Source of the DNA: an uncultured Rickettsiella sp.
GTDB lineage: Bacteria > Pseudomonadota > Gammaproteobacteria > Diplorickettsiales > Diplorickettsiaceae
DNA: 36,732 nucleotides
Reading direction: 5' to 3'
Assembly: GCA_947058615.1 (NCBI GenBank)
Contig: CAMSHF010000010.1
Span: 1 to 36,732 of the forward strand
Position numbers and translations under genes: made by a program. Position 1 is the first letter of the stretch. Each line of letters begins with the position of its first letter. A model generated the notes under the pieces. That model did not search any database. It was not told where the DNA came from and saw only the letters and a program-made list of their open reading frames with translations. This document shows positions 7,260 through 15,461 of the stretch, piece by piece.

Positions 7260-7748
7260 ATGTCAACCGCTCAAATAGATAAAAAATTATCAATTGCTTT
7301 ACGTATTTCTCATTTATTAAAGGATAGAATTGCCCTAATAATCGATTCTAAACTGACCTATCCTAACGCGCATGCTCCTTTAAAAAAATTGCGAGAAGAC
7401 TTACAACACTCATGTATCCACCGTTTCGTACAATTAGGCCGTAAAGTACTCAGCGAATATTATGCCTCTACTGCGGAAAATTCTCCATTAAGTATCCCAG
7501 TAGAAAGAGTTATCAAAGAATTTACTGACATTGAAAAGTTAATTAACAATAGATTTTCTACTTCTAAAGGAACCTTTAAAAGAACCTTTTTTTTTGCTGC
7601 TATTGATAGAAAAAATGAACTTCTGAAATTACAAAAAAACTTAACAAACCTCAACGAGGTTTTTAATATGCTTCGCCATCCGACACCCAATACAATAGAC
7701 AAGAATCTTTCCGAAAACGTTCCCGCACACTCGGATCTTACACCTTAA
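7260..7748 (+). CDS. Hypothetical protein, 162 residues
   Basis: I do not recognise this protein. It is predicted mostly helical and rich in Lys/Leu/Arg, with no signal peptide or membrane helix. The N-terminal half (KLSIALRISHLLKDRIALI) and a later segment (KNELLKLQKNLTNLNEVFNML) look like amphipathic or coiled-coil helices. Its last 11 bases overlap the 3' end of convergent ubiI. A run of nine T residues (7587-7595) codes for part of FFF and could be a slippage site. No clear ribosome-binding site precedes the ATG. It could be a lineage-specific gene or an effector. The open frame is long for chance in this AT-rich DNA, but conservation is untested. Confidence 0.6.
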   Translation: MSTAQIDKKLSIALRISHLLKDRIALIIDSKLTYPNAHAPLKKLREDLQHSCIHRFVQLGRKVLSEYYASTAENSPLSIPVERVIKEFTDIEKLINNRFSTSKGTFKRTFFFAAIDRKNELLKLQKNLTNLNEVFNMLRHPTPNTIDKNLSENVPAHSDLTP

Positions 7749-8946
7749 AATCCCCAATCGCATAACGACTGATAAAATTTTTCAAACAATTAGTCTTGTT
7801 GATAACATTCAATCCCCATTGACGTGTTTTCTGTAACATAGGATGGGTCGCAGCAAATAGATGTTTAATTCCATCCACACTCCCCAACATGACACGATTA
7901 TGAAATCGGCGTTCTCTTTCATAACGCCGTAAGGTATACCATGCGCCAATGTTTCGATGTCGCTGTTTCGCTTCGAGGATCACTTTTGCTAAACGTTTGG
8001 CATCGGCTATCCCTAAATTAGCACCTTGTCCCGCTAACGGATGAATAATATGCGCCGCATCTCCGATTAAAGCAATATTTGATTTAATGTATTGCTCTGT
8101 CTCTTGAGTTTTTAAGGGATAACTGAAACGCGCACTGGTTGATATCACTTCGCCTAAACAGTGTTCGAAAGCATGCGTTAATTCTTCACAAAAAAATACG
8201 TCGTCCAACGCCGCTAAGCGCTCAATTTCCTCCGGAGTGCTTGACCAAACAATAGAACAATAATGCGCATCTGTTAAAGGTAAAAAAGCCAGTGGACCTT
8301 CTGCTAAAAAAATCTGTCTTGCGGTCTGGTCATGCGCCCATTCAGTTTGCACGGTTGCAATCAACGCGCGTTGCTGATAATCCGTCGATTTAATATAGAA
8401 ATCAGCCAATTGTCTCACTTTAGATTGAGCGCCATCGGCACCAACGAGCAAACGTGTACGGATTTCTTTTCCGGACGCTAAAGTGATTACGACGTGATTT
8501 TCTTCTTGTTGCAATGCCATTAAGGTATCTGGAATTAACCAAGTCAACTCAGAATCAGTTTTTGCTTGCGCACATAATGCGTGTCCTAAGTCATAATTTT
8601 TGACGATATAACCTAAAGTGGCTAAACCCATATCCGCACTATCAAAAAAAAGCTGAGAGGACTGCCCAGACTCCCACACTTGCATACGGCGGAATGGTGC
8701 ATAGTGTTTCTTATCGAGTCGCTGCCAAACGTTTAATTGTTCCAGTAACCGTTGCGAACCTAAGGTAACGGCAATAACACGTTGCCGAGAAGCTTGAGTT
8801 AGCTTTTTTTTATTTAACAAGTCTTTATTGATTAGCGCAATTCTTAAATCTTGATCTTTTAAGCAACAGGCCAATGTTAAGCCAACCATACCTGTGCCAA
8901 CGATAACGACATCATAGTCCGTGCCCATATCTTTTTCTAAATTCAT
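7738..8946 (-). CDS. ubiI: FAD-dependent ubiquinone hydroxylase, UbiI/VisC type
   Basis: UbiI hydroxylates C5 of the ubiquinone precursor ring. The 402-residue flavoprotein has the ADP-binding GTGMVG (17-22), the GADGAQS motif near 169-175 and the second FAD motif GDAAHIIHPLAGQGANLG from 295. Stretches such as GPLAFLPLTDAHYCSIVWS and the mid-protein MQVWESG...YIVKN pattern resemble E. coli UbiI (VisC) more than UbiH. The ATG overlaps the maeA stop as ATGA, so the two are translationally coupled. A second in-frame ATG at residue 7 is possible. Assignment within the UbiI/UbiH/UbiF family rests on remembered sequence resemblance. Confidence 0.85.
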   Translation of the reverse strand: MNLEKDMGTDYDVVIVGTGMVGLTLACCLKDQDLRIALINKDLLNKKKLTQASRQRVIAVTLGSQRLLEQLNVWQRLDKKHYAPFRRMQVWESGQSSQLFFDSADMGLATLGYIVKNYDLGHALCAQAKTDSELTWLIPDTLMALQQEENHVVITLASGKEIRTRLLVGADGAQSKVRQLADFYIKSTDYQQRALIATVQTEWAHDQTARQIFLAEGPLAFLPLTDAHYCSIVWSSTPEEIERLAALDDVFFCEELTHAFEHCLGEVISTSARFSYPLKTQETEQYIKSNIALIGDAAHIIHPLAGQGANLGIADAKRLAKVILEAKQRHRNIGAWYTLRRYERERRFHNRVMLGSVDGIKHLFAATHPMLQKTRQWGLNVINKTNCLKNFISRYAIGDFKV

Positions 8947-10646
8947 AAGGAGGATGAATAGTGGTAATTCACATATTCCGGATACCAGGATTGTCGATCG
9001 ATTTCATCCGCCAAATCAACAGACGCATTCACTTTTGCTAATCCTTCCCGGCGTGCTTGCGTTGCCACAGCTAAAGCAATACAACGACTCATCGCCTGTA
9101 CCTCTTCAAAGTTCGGTAATAACGCCGTATCTTTCTTTTCTGAGCTTTGATTCGCAAAATGGCTTAAAGCGTTACAAGCTTCCCAAAGCATTGCTTCACT
9201 CAAACGAGTCGCTTGCGCGATAAGAACACCCAAACCGATACCGGGATAAATAAGCGCATTGTTGCATTGCGCAATCGGTATTTTTTTACCTTTAAAATCA
9301 ACCGGACCAAAAGGACTACCGGTCGCAATCAATGCACGCCCTTCTGTCCAGTTCAATAAATCATCCGGTGTCGCCTCTGATTTTTCTGTAGGATTGGATA
9401 GTGGAAAGATAATAGGATATTCAACGTGCGCCGCCATGGTTTTGATAATCGCTTCAGTAAAAATCCCACCTTGGCCCGAACTGCCGATTAAGACGGTCGG
9501 TTTAAATTGCTGTACAACATCATGTAATTGTAACGTAGTCATTGCATCCATCGAACGTTGTGCGTAAGGCTTTTGAAAGACTGTTAGATTAGCCATGGTA
9601 TCATGTATCAAACCATGCCTACCGACCAAATAAAATCGCGATAAAGCCTCCTCCCTCGACAAACCTTCTCGGATCATACCGGCACAAAGCTGATCCGCAA
9701 TGCCTGTGCCCGCTGTTCCAGCACCCACAATAACAATACGCTGCTCAGTTAAAGGAGTTTTAGTCCGATGAAGTGCAGATAAGAGAGCAACCAAAGTGAC
9801 TGCGCCGGTTCCTTGCATATCGTCATTAAAAGTACACATTTGCTTTTGATAGCGTTCAAGATTACGCCGTGCATTTTCACGACCAAAATCTTCCCAATGC
9901 AAATAAGCTCGAGGTAATTTCCTGCGAATTCCTGAGACGATTCGTTCTATCATCTCATCATATTTTTCACCGGCTAAACGCGGATGACGCCAACCTAAAT
10001 ACATCGGATCATTCAATAAATGTTCATTGTTCGTGCCAACATCGATTTGAATCGGCAATAGGCGATTGGGATTAATACCGGCACACAGAACATAAACCAT
10101 CAATTTGGCAATACAGATCTCCATTCCACCGATACCTTGATCACCAATACCTAAAACGCCTTCGCCATCCGTCATGACGATAATATCCACTTCGGGATTC
10201 AAACGGTTTTCAAGGATTTCATCGATAGACTCTTTATCGGGATAAGCAATGTATAAGCCCCGTGCACGCTGAAAATCATGACTGAATTGCTCAACGGCTT
10301 TTCCAACCGTCGGTGTATACAAAACAGGTAACATTTCAGTTAAATGCTGACTCACTAATTTATAAAATAATCTCTCATTGGTATTATGTAAGTCACGTAG
10401 ATAAAGGTGTTTCGCTAAATTATCTTCCTTTTTCGAAAACTGCTGATAAACGCGTAGCGCTTGTTGCTCCAGACTTTCAACACTATAAGGTAATTTGCCA
10501 CGTAATCTGAATTGTTGACGTTCTGATTCAGTAAATGCAGTCCCTTTATTTAATTTAGCCGTATTTAATAAAACGGAACCCCTCGCATTCGTTTCAATGA
10601 AAATAAGCTTTGCATTTTTATCAAAAATAGATCGAAATTTTAGCAT
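8943..10646 (-). CDS. maeA: NAD-dependent malic enzyme
   Basis: This enzyme oxidatively decarboxylates malate to pyruvate. The 567-residue length matches E. coli MaeA (565). Visible are the Tyr-containing LYTPTVG (Tyr110), VMTDGEGVLGIGDQG near 157-171, the substrate lysine region IAKLM (Lys181), the metal ligands in WEDFG (E252/D253) and FNDDMQGT (D275/D276), and the NAD fold GAGTAGTG near 308-315. It sits between ubiH (one base before its ATG) and ubiI (ATGA overlap), so it is cotranslated with ubiquinone genes. In E. coli maeA is elsewhere. The cofactor choice (NAD over NADP) follows from length and family. Confidence 0.92.
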   Translation of the reverse strand: MLKFRSIFDKNAKLIFIETNARGSVLLNTAKLNKGTAFTESERQQFRLRGKLPYSVESLEQQALRVYQQFSKKEDNLAKHLYLRDLHNTNERLFYKLVSQHLTEMLPVLYTPTVGKAVEQFSHDFQRARGLYIAYPDKESIDEILENRLNPEVDIIVMTDGEGVLGIGDQGIGGMEICIAKLMVYVLCAGINPNRLLPIQIDVGTNNEHLLNDPMYLGWRHPRLAGEKYDEMIERIVSGIRRKLPRAYLHWEDFGRENARRNLERYQKQMCTFNDDMQGTGAVTLVALLSALHRTKTPLTEQRIVIVGAGTAGTGIADQLCAGMIREGLSREEALSRFYLVGRHGLIHDTMANLTVFQKPYAQRSMDAMTTLQLHDVVQQFKPTVLIGSSGQGGIFTEAIIKTMAAHVEYPIIFPLSNPTEKSEATPDDLLNWTEGRALIATGSPFGPVDFKGKKIPIAQCNNALIYPGIGLGVLIAQATRLSEAMLWEACNALSHFANQSSEKKDTALLPNFEEVQAMSRCIALAVATQARREGLAKVNASVDLADEIDRQSWYPEYVNYHYSSSL

Positions 10647-10647
10647 A

Positions 10648-11910
10648 CTAATATTCTTCTTGTTGAAAAGTTACACCGCGAATCAAACCGGGAAGTCGAC
10701 TATGCATTCCCATTAAACGACGCGATACATTTTTTTTGCAGGGTGAGAGTAAATCCATTGCTAATAGACCACTATTGTAAATGAAAGTCAACGGGCCAAA
10801 TCGGCTTTGTAATCGTGTCAGTTGCTCAGTAAAACCCATGACTTGCCGTTGTACTGCAAGGCGTGATTTAAGATAGGATTGAGCCAGATTCTCATCATTT
10901 AAATCTTTGTCTTGTTGTAAAGCCGTTGCAATCAAATCCACACATTCTGCCATATCGTGCAAACCTAAGTTTAAACCTTGAGCGGCGACGGGAAGTAAAG
11001 TGTGTGCCGCATTTCCGAGTAGTATCAAACCCGCTTGTGCCTGAGATTCAGAAATGCCACTTTTTAAAGTATAAACCTGTGGCTTTGTAAAATGTAATAA
11101 TTTTCCAAAACGATAAGAAAAATGTCGTTGCAGATTATCCAAGAACTCGGATTCAGTAAACTGCAGCAAATTTTCAATGATAGCGGGTTTTGCCGTCCAG
11201 ACTAAACCTATTTTATTATCCCGCAGCGGTAAACAGGCGATAATACCTTGCTGTGTTAATCGCTGATAGGCAATATGTTGGTGGTGCCGTTCTATATCAA
11301 TGAAGGATGTCAACGCCGCTTCAGAAATCGAACCCATTTTAAAATCAATATTGAATAAGCGACGAACCGTTGAATGTGTACCATCCGCCGCAATAATTAA
11401 ACGTGGATAAAGGATTTTTTTTTCTTCTTGACGACTTAATGTTACTCGCCAAACACCTTTTTGCTTGCTAATCGTTTGACAGATCGCCGGATTATAAAAG
11501 TCGAACGTTGCTGGTGTCGTTTGGCAAGCAGCTATTTGAAGCAACGTCTTTATTAATTCATGTCCTAAACGCACTACCGGAATAACCGCTCCCAATTGTG
11601 GAACACCCAAATCTTTTGCATTAATTCGTAATTGAGCAAAACAGGCAGATTTAGAAACATGGACATGCTGAATGGGATTTGCGTAAATTTCTAAACGAGG
11701 CCATAGTTTTAATGTCTGGAAAATACGTAGACTCGCAAAATTCAAGGCAATAGGCTTACTTCCTTCATGCACATGATCTGTATCTAAATTAAAAGGCACT
11801 TGTTCTATCAGTGCAATACGGAGCGGTAACTGCGATAAAGCGATAGCAAGGCTACTTCCTACTATCCCCGCACCCACAATGAGAATATCGTAATCTGTAT
11901 CTGTTTTCAT
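10648..11910 (-). CDS. ubiH: FAD-dependent ubiquinone hydroxylase UbiH
   Basis: UbiH (2-octaprenyl-6-methoxyphenol hydroxylase) hydroxylates C1 of the ubiquinone ring. The 420 residues include the N-terminal GAGIVGSSLA nucleotide-binding loop (17-26), an AADGTHSTVRR motif and the C-terminal GNAAHTLLPVAAQGLNLGLHD. The GNAAxTLxPxAxQGxNLG form, with Asn for the Asp of GDAAH, agrees with E. coli UbiH (GNAAQTLHPIAGQG). Its ATG overlaps the pepP stop as ATGA and its TAG is one base from the maeA ATG. It works in the same pathway as ubiI downstream. Confidence 0.9.
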   Translation of the reverse strand: MKTDTDYDILIVGAGIVGSSLAIALSQLPLRIALIEQVPFNLDTDHVHEGSKPIALNFASLRIFQTLKLWPRLEIYANPIQHVHVSKSACFAQLRINAKDLGVPQLGAVIPVVRLGHELIKTLLQIAACQTTPATFDFYNPAICQTISKQKGVWRVTLSRQEEKKILYPRLIIAADGTHSTVRRLFNIDFKMGSISEAALTSFIDIERHHQHIAYQRLTQQGIIACLPLRDNKIGLVWTAKPAIIENLLQFTESEFLDNLQRHFSYRFGKLLHFTKPQVYTLKSGISESQAQAGLILLGNAAHTLLPVAAQGLNLGLHDMAECVDLIATALQQDKDLNDENLAQSYLKSRLAVQRQVMGFTEQLTRLQSRFGPLTFIYNSGLLAMDLLSPCKKNVSRRLMGMHSRLPGLIRGVTFQQEEY

Positions 11911-13208
11911 AAAGAGGATTGCATTAAATTTTCAATATCCTCAATACTCTTAGGTGTTTGCAGAGTTAACACTTCACAGGCATCTCGCGTCACTCGTACA
12001 TTATCTTCAATACGAATACCTATATTCCACCATTTTTGATCAACATCCGATGCAGGACGAATGTAAATACCAGGCTCTACGGTAAAAACCATTTCAGGTT
12101 CTAAGTGACGCCACTTTTTTTCTATCTTATAGCATCCTACATCATGCACATCTAAACCTAACCAATGACTACAGTTGTGCATATAAAATCTTTGGTAACT
12201 TTTTTGCTGAATCAGATCGCTCAACTTGCCTTTTAATAATCCCAAATCCATTAAACCTTGTGTCACAATCTCAACACAGGCTTTCTGTAACTGATTCCAG
12301 GCCAGACCCGGTTTTATCAATGCGATGATGGCAAACTGAGCATTTAATACAATTTGATAAATAGCCTTCTGTTCTGAGTTAAAACGACCACTAACAGGAA
12401 AAGTTCGTGTGATATCGGATGCATAATGTTGATACTCACAACCGGCATCAATTAAGACTAAATCACCCGATTTTAACTGTGCGCGATTTTTTGTATAATG
12501 TAAAATACAACTATTTGCCCCGCTTGCAACAATGTTAGGATAAGCTAAGGCTTGACTTCCCTGGCGATAAAACTCATAGAGCAATTCAGCTTCTAATTGG
12601 TACTCATATAATCCTGGCTGACAAGCACGCATCGCACGCTGATGAGCCGCCCCTGAAATAGAAGCCGCCCGACGTAAACTTTCTATCTCGGTTGGATTTT
12701 TTATCAATCGCATTTCATGTACGTTATTAACCAGTTTTCTAGCGTATTCAAGCGGTTTTTTTTTGAAACGCGCTAATAGCTTATTAATACGTTCTAAAGT
12801 AGGATTATTTAGTTTTTCATCACTGAGATAATAAAAAATATGTTTATTTGTTAAATAATCAGGTAGCTTAGTTTCAAGCTGATTCACGGGAAAAGACTCG
12901 TCTGCACCGTATTCTCGACAAGCGCGTACTTGACCAATATATTCACCATTCCAAATCGCCGCGGCCGGATCCTCTGGGCGATTGAATAATATAAATCTAT
13001 CACCTTCAGCACCAGTCATCAGGATTCCTATCGCCTCAGGTTCGGGAAATGCCGTTAAATAATAAAAATCGCTATTTTGATGATAAGGATAATAAACATC
13101 GCCATTACGTAAATATTCTGGCGCTGCCATTAAGACAATCAGTTGGTCGTCTTGTACGTGTGATAACAATTGCTGACGCCGATGCTTCAATTCCGAAAGC
13201 TTAAACAT
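11907..13208 (-). CDS. pepP: Xaa-Pro aminopeptidase P
   Basis: PepP removes the N-terminal residue from peptides with proline at position two. The 433-residue protein has the N-terminal AMP_N domain and the pita-bread metallopeptidase domain. The five dinuclear metal ligands are D254 (LIDAG), D265 (ASDITRTF), H348 (CSHWLGLDVHD), E378 (TVEPG) and E401 (IRIED). The order ygfB-pepP-ubiH is the same as in E. coli. The gene overlaps ubiH by four bases and starts 26 bases after ygfB. Confidence 0.95.
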   Translation of the reverse strand: MFKLSELKHRRQQLLSHVQDDQLIVLMAAPEYLRNGDVYYPYHQNSDFYYLTAFPEPEAIGILMTGAEGDRFILFNRPEDPAAAIWNGEYIGQVRACREYGADESFPVNQLETKLPDYLTNKHIFYYLSDEKLNNPTLERINKLLARFKKKPLEYARKLVNNVHEMRLIKNPTEIESLRRAASISGAAHQRAMRACQPGLYEYQLEAELLYEFYRQGSQALAYPNIVASGANSCILHYTKNRAQLKSGDLVLIDAGCEYQHYASDITRTFPVSGRFNSEQKAIYQIVLNAQFAIIALIKPGLAWNQLQKACVEIVTQGLMDLGLLKGKLSDLIQQKSYQRFYMHNCSHWLGLDVHDVGCYKIEKKWRHLEPEMVFTVEPGIYIRPASDVDQKWWNIGIRIEDNVRVTRDACEVLTLQTPKSIEDIENLMQSSL

Positions 13209-13234
13209 AAATCATGATCAGTCGATAACCCTTC

Positions 13235-13813
13235 TTAATGAAGATAATTAAAGCGAGAACTCCCTTCTATTGTATAATGAGTTAATTTTTCGTAGATCAA
13301 GGGGATAGCATGTGTAATAAACTCAATGGCCTCATCATAAGCCAATTCATCAAGATCAGTCACTTCTAAATGATTAATTTCAAGCCTGGCAATCTCGGCA
13401 ATACAATACAAAGATTCATGTATGACATCGGGTGTTTCTTCTTCAATCGAGCTACCGCCTAAACCTATCCCATATAAAAACCCCTCACACCATAGACTTA
13501 AGGCTTCAGCACGCTGCTCTAACTCGTGCCGCTCATCAGGTAATAACAACTGAAAGGTTTGTAAACCACTTAACTGACGACAAGCCGCATCGTACAAGCT
13601 CACAATAGCACCTTGTGATCCCAGCATAAGCGCCGGCCGAGTCCCTAAACGCTTTAACAAAATATCGATTAAAAAACCTCCGTTGAGCTTAGAACCGACA
13701 CATATAAAACCACACAGCATACCATGAATTTCCGATGGAGAAGTCGCCACTTCTGCCTGAGTCAATAAATGGTAAAAATCGTCAAAAGCGGGGGATTTGG
13801 CTTGAGTTTGCAT
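13235..13813 (-). CDS. ygfB: UPF0149 family protein YgfB
   Basis: This 192-residue acidic protein of the YgfB/YecA-like UPF0149 family has no firmly assigned enzymatic role. Characteristic segments are SPSEIHGMLCGFICVG (37-52), LSLWCEGFLYGIGL (105-118) and the Asp/Glu-rich C-terminal half. It is the first gene of the ygfB-pepP-ubiH-maeA-ubiI operon and is transcribed away from ssrS-fau. In E. coli zapA lies between ygfB and ssrS. Here the 250-base gap has no zapA. Confidence 0.9.
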   Translation of the reverse strand: MQTQAKSPAFDDFYHLLTQAEVATSPSEIHGMLCGFICVGSKLNGGFLIDILLKRLGTRPALMLGSQGAIVSLYDAACRQLSGLQTFQLLLPDERHELEQRAEALSLWCEGFLYGIGLGGSSIEEETPDVIHESLYCIAEIARLEINHLEVTDLDELAYDEAIEFITHAIPLIYEKLTHYTIEGSSRFNYLH

Positions 13814-14055
13814 GGGCGTACTCGATAAAGATAAGTAGTCATAGTTATTTTACCATTCTAAACGGGGTTAATACAGTGAGATAAAACCTAATATAAAGAA
13901 AGTCAAATAGGTCATGGAATCTTAAACGTGTATGAGGTCACTTTATAGCGCTAGCTGCCAATGAGGTCTTCTATTCCGATTAATAATCTTTGTAGTAAAA
14001 AATACTAGTGAAATTTTTTTATACCACTCGATCTTAAAATAGATTTAAAATAGAG
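13814..14055. other. Divergent regulatory gap between ygfB and ssrS
   Basis: No gene is seen. A TAAAAT on the minus strand near 13850 is a possible -10 for ygfB, but no good -35 accompanies it. The usual zapA gene is absent. Confidence 0.5.
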
Positions 14056-14061
14056 TATACT
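14056..14061 (+). promoter_or_regulatory. -10 element of the 6S RNA promoter
   Basis: TATACT lies 6-8 bases before the predicted 6S RNA 5' end. The -35 region around 14033-14038 is poor, so this placement rests on the -10 and its position. Confidence 0.5.
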
Positions 14062-14064
14062 AGC

Positions 14065-14271
14065 GAAGTATCTGACTCAGTCCATCGTTTTTCGATCGAT
14101 ACTTTCATAAAGTTAGGGATAAATGATTTATTGACGGTGTGCATGCTTGCAGGATGTGCGTTATATTTAGCATCATGCCAATAATGACCCTCTAGCAAGA
14201 AGCCTAAAGTGGATAAACTTAATCCCACCTGCATCCTCGGATCAGGAAACATCGCTGAGTCAGATATTCTT
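14065..14271 (+). ncRNA. ssrS: 6S RNA
   Basis: 6S RNA binds the sigma70 RNA polymerase holoenzyme by mimicking an open promoter. The two ends pair perfectly over 12 bases (tatctgactcag at 14069-14080 with ctgagtcagata at 14255-14266). The interior carries hallmarks of gammaproteobacterial 6S: ggtgtgcatgcttgc (14136-14150), close to the E. coli GGUGAGCAUGCUCGG, and agaagcctaaa (14198-14208), close to AGAAGCCUUAAA on the other side of the central bubble. Length is about 205 bases (E. coli 184). It lies directly upstream of fau, the conserved ssrS-fau arrangement. A 72-codon antisense reading frame here is coincidental. Confidence 0.9.
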
Positions 14272-14290
14272 AATAGTAATTTAAAGAATT

Positions 14291-14875
14291 ATGGATAATC
14301 GCCAACTATCTCGCAAAAAATTACAACAACAACGCGCTAAAATTACCTTAAGCGATCAAAAAAAAGCTTCTTCGATGATGACCGAACAGCTGAATCAGCA
14401 TCCCGTATTTTTACAAAGCCAAACAATTGCCGGCTATTATGCAATGCAACGTGAAATTGATCCCTCCGCACTCATTCATAAGGCTTGGCAACTTAAAAAA
14501 AATTGTTATTTACCTGTTTTACAAGGGCAACAACTTCTATTTTGTGCTTATCAAGCCGATACGTCGTTAAGAAAAAATCGGTTTAATATTCCCGAACCTT
14601 TGTTATCTAGAGAGGCCTGTATTGCACCTCAAGCTATCGATTTAGTATTGGTTCCTGTTGTAGGTTTTACTGAAAAAGGCCAACGCTTAGGAATGGGCGC
14701 TGGTTTTTATGATCGAAGTTTTTCCTTCTTATTACATTCACCTAGGTCACTTCGACCTTTCTTACTGGGTCTTGCCTATGAATGGCAAAAACTAACCTCT
14801 TTTACTGAGAAAAGTTGGGATGTCCCTTTAAATGCCGTAATAACTGAAAAACAAATTTATCTATGCCCTACCTAG
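14291..14875 (+). CDS. fau: 5-formyltetrahydrofolate cyclo-ligase
   Basis: This enzyme uses ATP to convert 5-formyl-THF to 5,10-methenyl-THF. The 194 residues match the family length (E. coli YgfA 182-200). Features are the N-terminal SRKKLQQQRAK with its ATP-contact basic residues, YYAMQREID near 47-55, LVLVPVVGFTEKGQRLGMGAGFYDRS near 117-142 (the GMGxGFYDR signature), and the C-terminal WDVPLNAVITEK. It follows 6S RNA by about 20 bases and is probably processed from the same transcript. In E. coli this pair is tied to stationary phase and persistence. Confidence 0.95.
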   Translation: MDNRQLSRKKLQQQRAKITLSDQKKASSMMTEQLNQHPVFLQSQTIAGYYAMQREIDPSALIHKAWQLKKNCYLPVLQGQQLLFCAYQADTSLRKNRFNIPEPLLSREACIAPQAIDLVLVPVVGFTEKGQRLGMGAGFYDRSFSFLLHSPRSLRPFLLGLAYEWQKLTSFTEKSWDVPLNAVITEKQIYLCPT

Positions 14876-15050
14876 AATATTTCTAACATTTTATCTATTT
14901 TTAATGAAACCTTTGAAATTGATGATCTAAATGCTGGTCAATTTAAAAAAACATGTACCATGAGAATAAGCCACCAAAGTGTATTCAAAGTACCTGTGAA
15001 TTGCAAACCCAGTGGTAACACAGACAAAAATTCAAGCGCGAAGAATAGAG

Positions 15051-15461
15051 TTAATGACTGATAACTTGCCATGCCCCTTGGCTATTTCGACAAGCGGTAT
15101 AATTAAAAGTGGAATGCTCAAAAAAACCCCGAATTAATTTCATTTCATAATCTCTGCAACCCTGTCCTTCTGAATTAACGAAAATTTCTTTACTGGTAAA
15201 TGCAAATCGTGCGCCAGTAGAGTCACTCGTCCAATGGGTAAATTGTTTAGATTGCGCCGTCGCTACTAAATCCCGTAATTTATTATGATCGGCATTTCCC
15301 ATAAAATGAGCAATCGAAGGATCAATAAAAATATCCTGATTATTATCTTGTTGTGGCGCTACCGAGGTTTGTGCTGGTTGAACTTGATGGCTTGCGCAGC
15401 CGGAAAAATTTAAAACAAACATTCCAATCAATAAACATTCAATGATCTTATTTTGCATCAT
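15051..15461 (-). CDS. Outer-membrane lipoprotein with surface-antigen-like domain
   Basis: A 136-residue protein with a type II signal peptide and lipobox FSGC (lipidated Cys22), followed by a Gln/Ser-rich linker to about residue 45. The C-terminal ~80 residues (W...STGARFAFTSKE...GQGCRDYEMKLI...TACRNSQGAWQVI) resemble the RT0821/Lpp0805-type surface-antigen domain of proteobacterial small lipoproteins, including its two conserved cysteines (CRDY and ACR). Asp at +2 is absent (Ala follows the Cys), so outer-membrane sorting is expected. Its start overlaps the 3' end of alr by 14 bases. GAGGAAAT before the first of two tandem ATGs supports the start. The role is unknown, probably envelope structural. 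Confidence 0.75.
   Translation of the reverse strand: MMQNKIIECLLIGMFVLNFSGCASHQVQPAQTSVAPQQDNNQDIFIDPSIAHFMGNADHNKLRDLVATAQSKQFTHWTSDSTGARFAFTSKEIFVNSEGQGCRDYEMKLIRGFFEHSTFNYTACRNSQGAWQVISH

Noticed and set aside
14034-14252. 72-codon leftward reading frame opposite 6S RNA
   Set aside because: It lies over the structured 6S RNA, has no recognisable protein features, and its openness follows from the RNA sequence.
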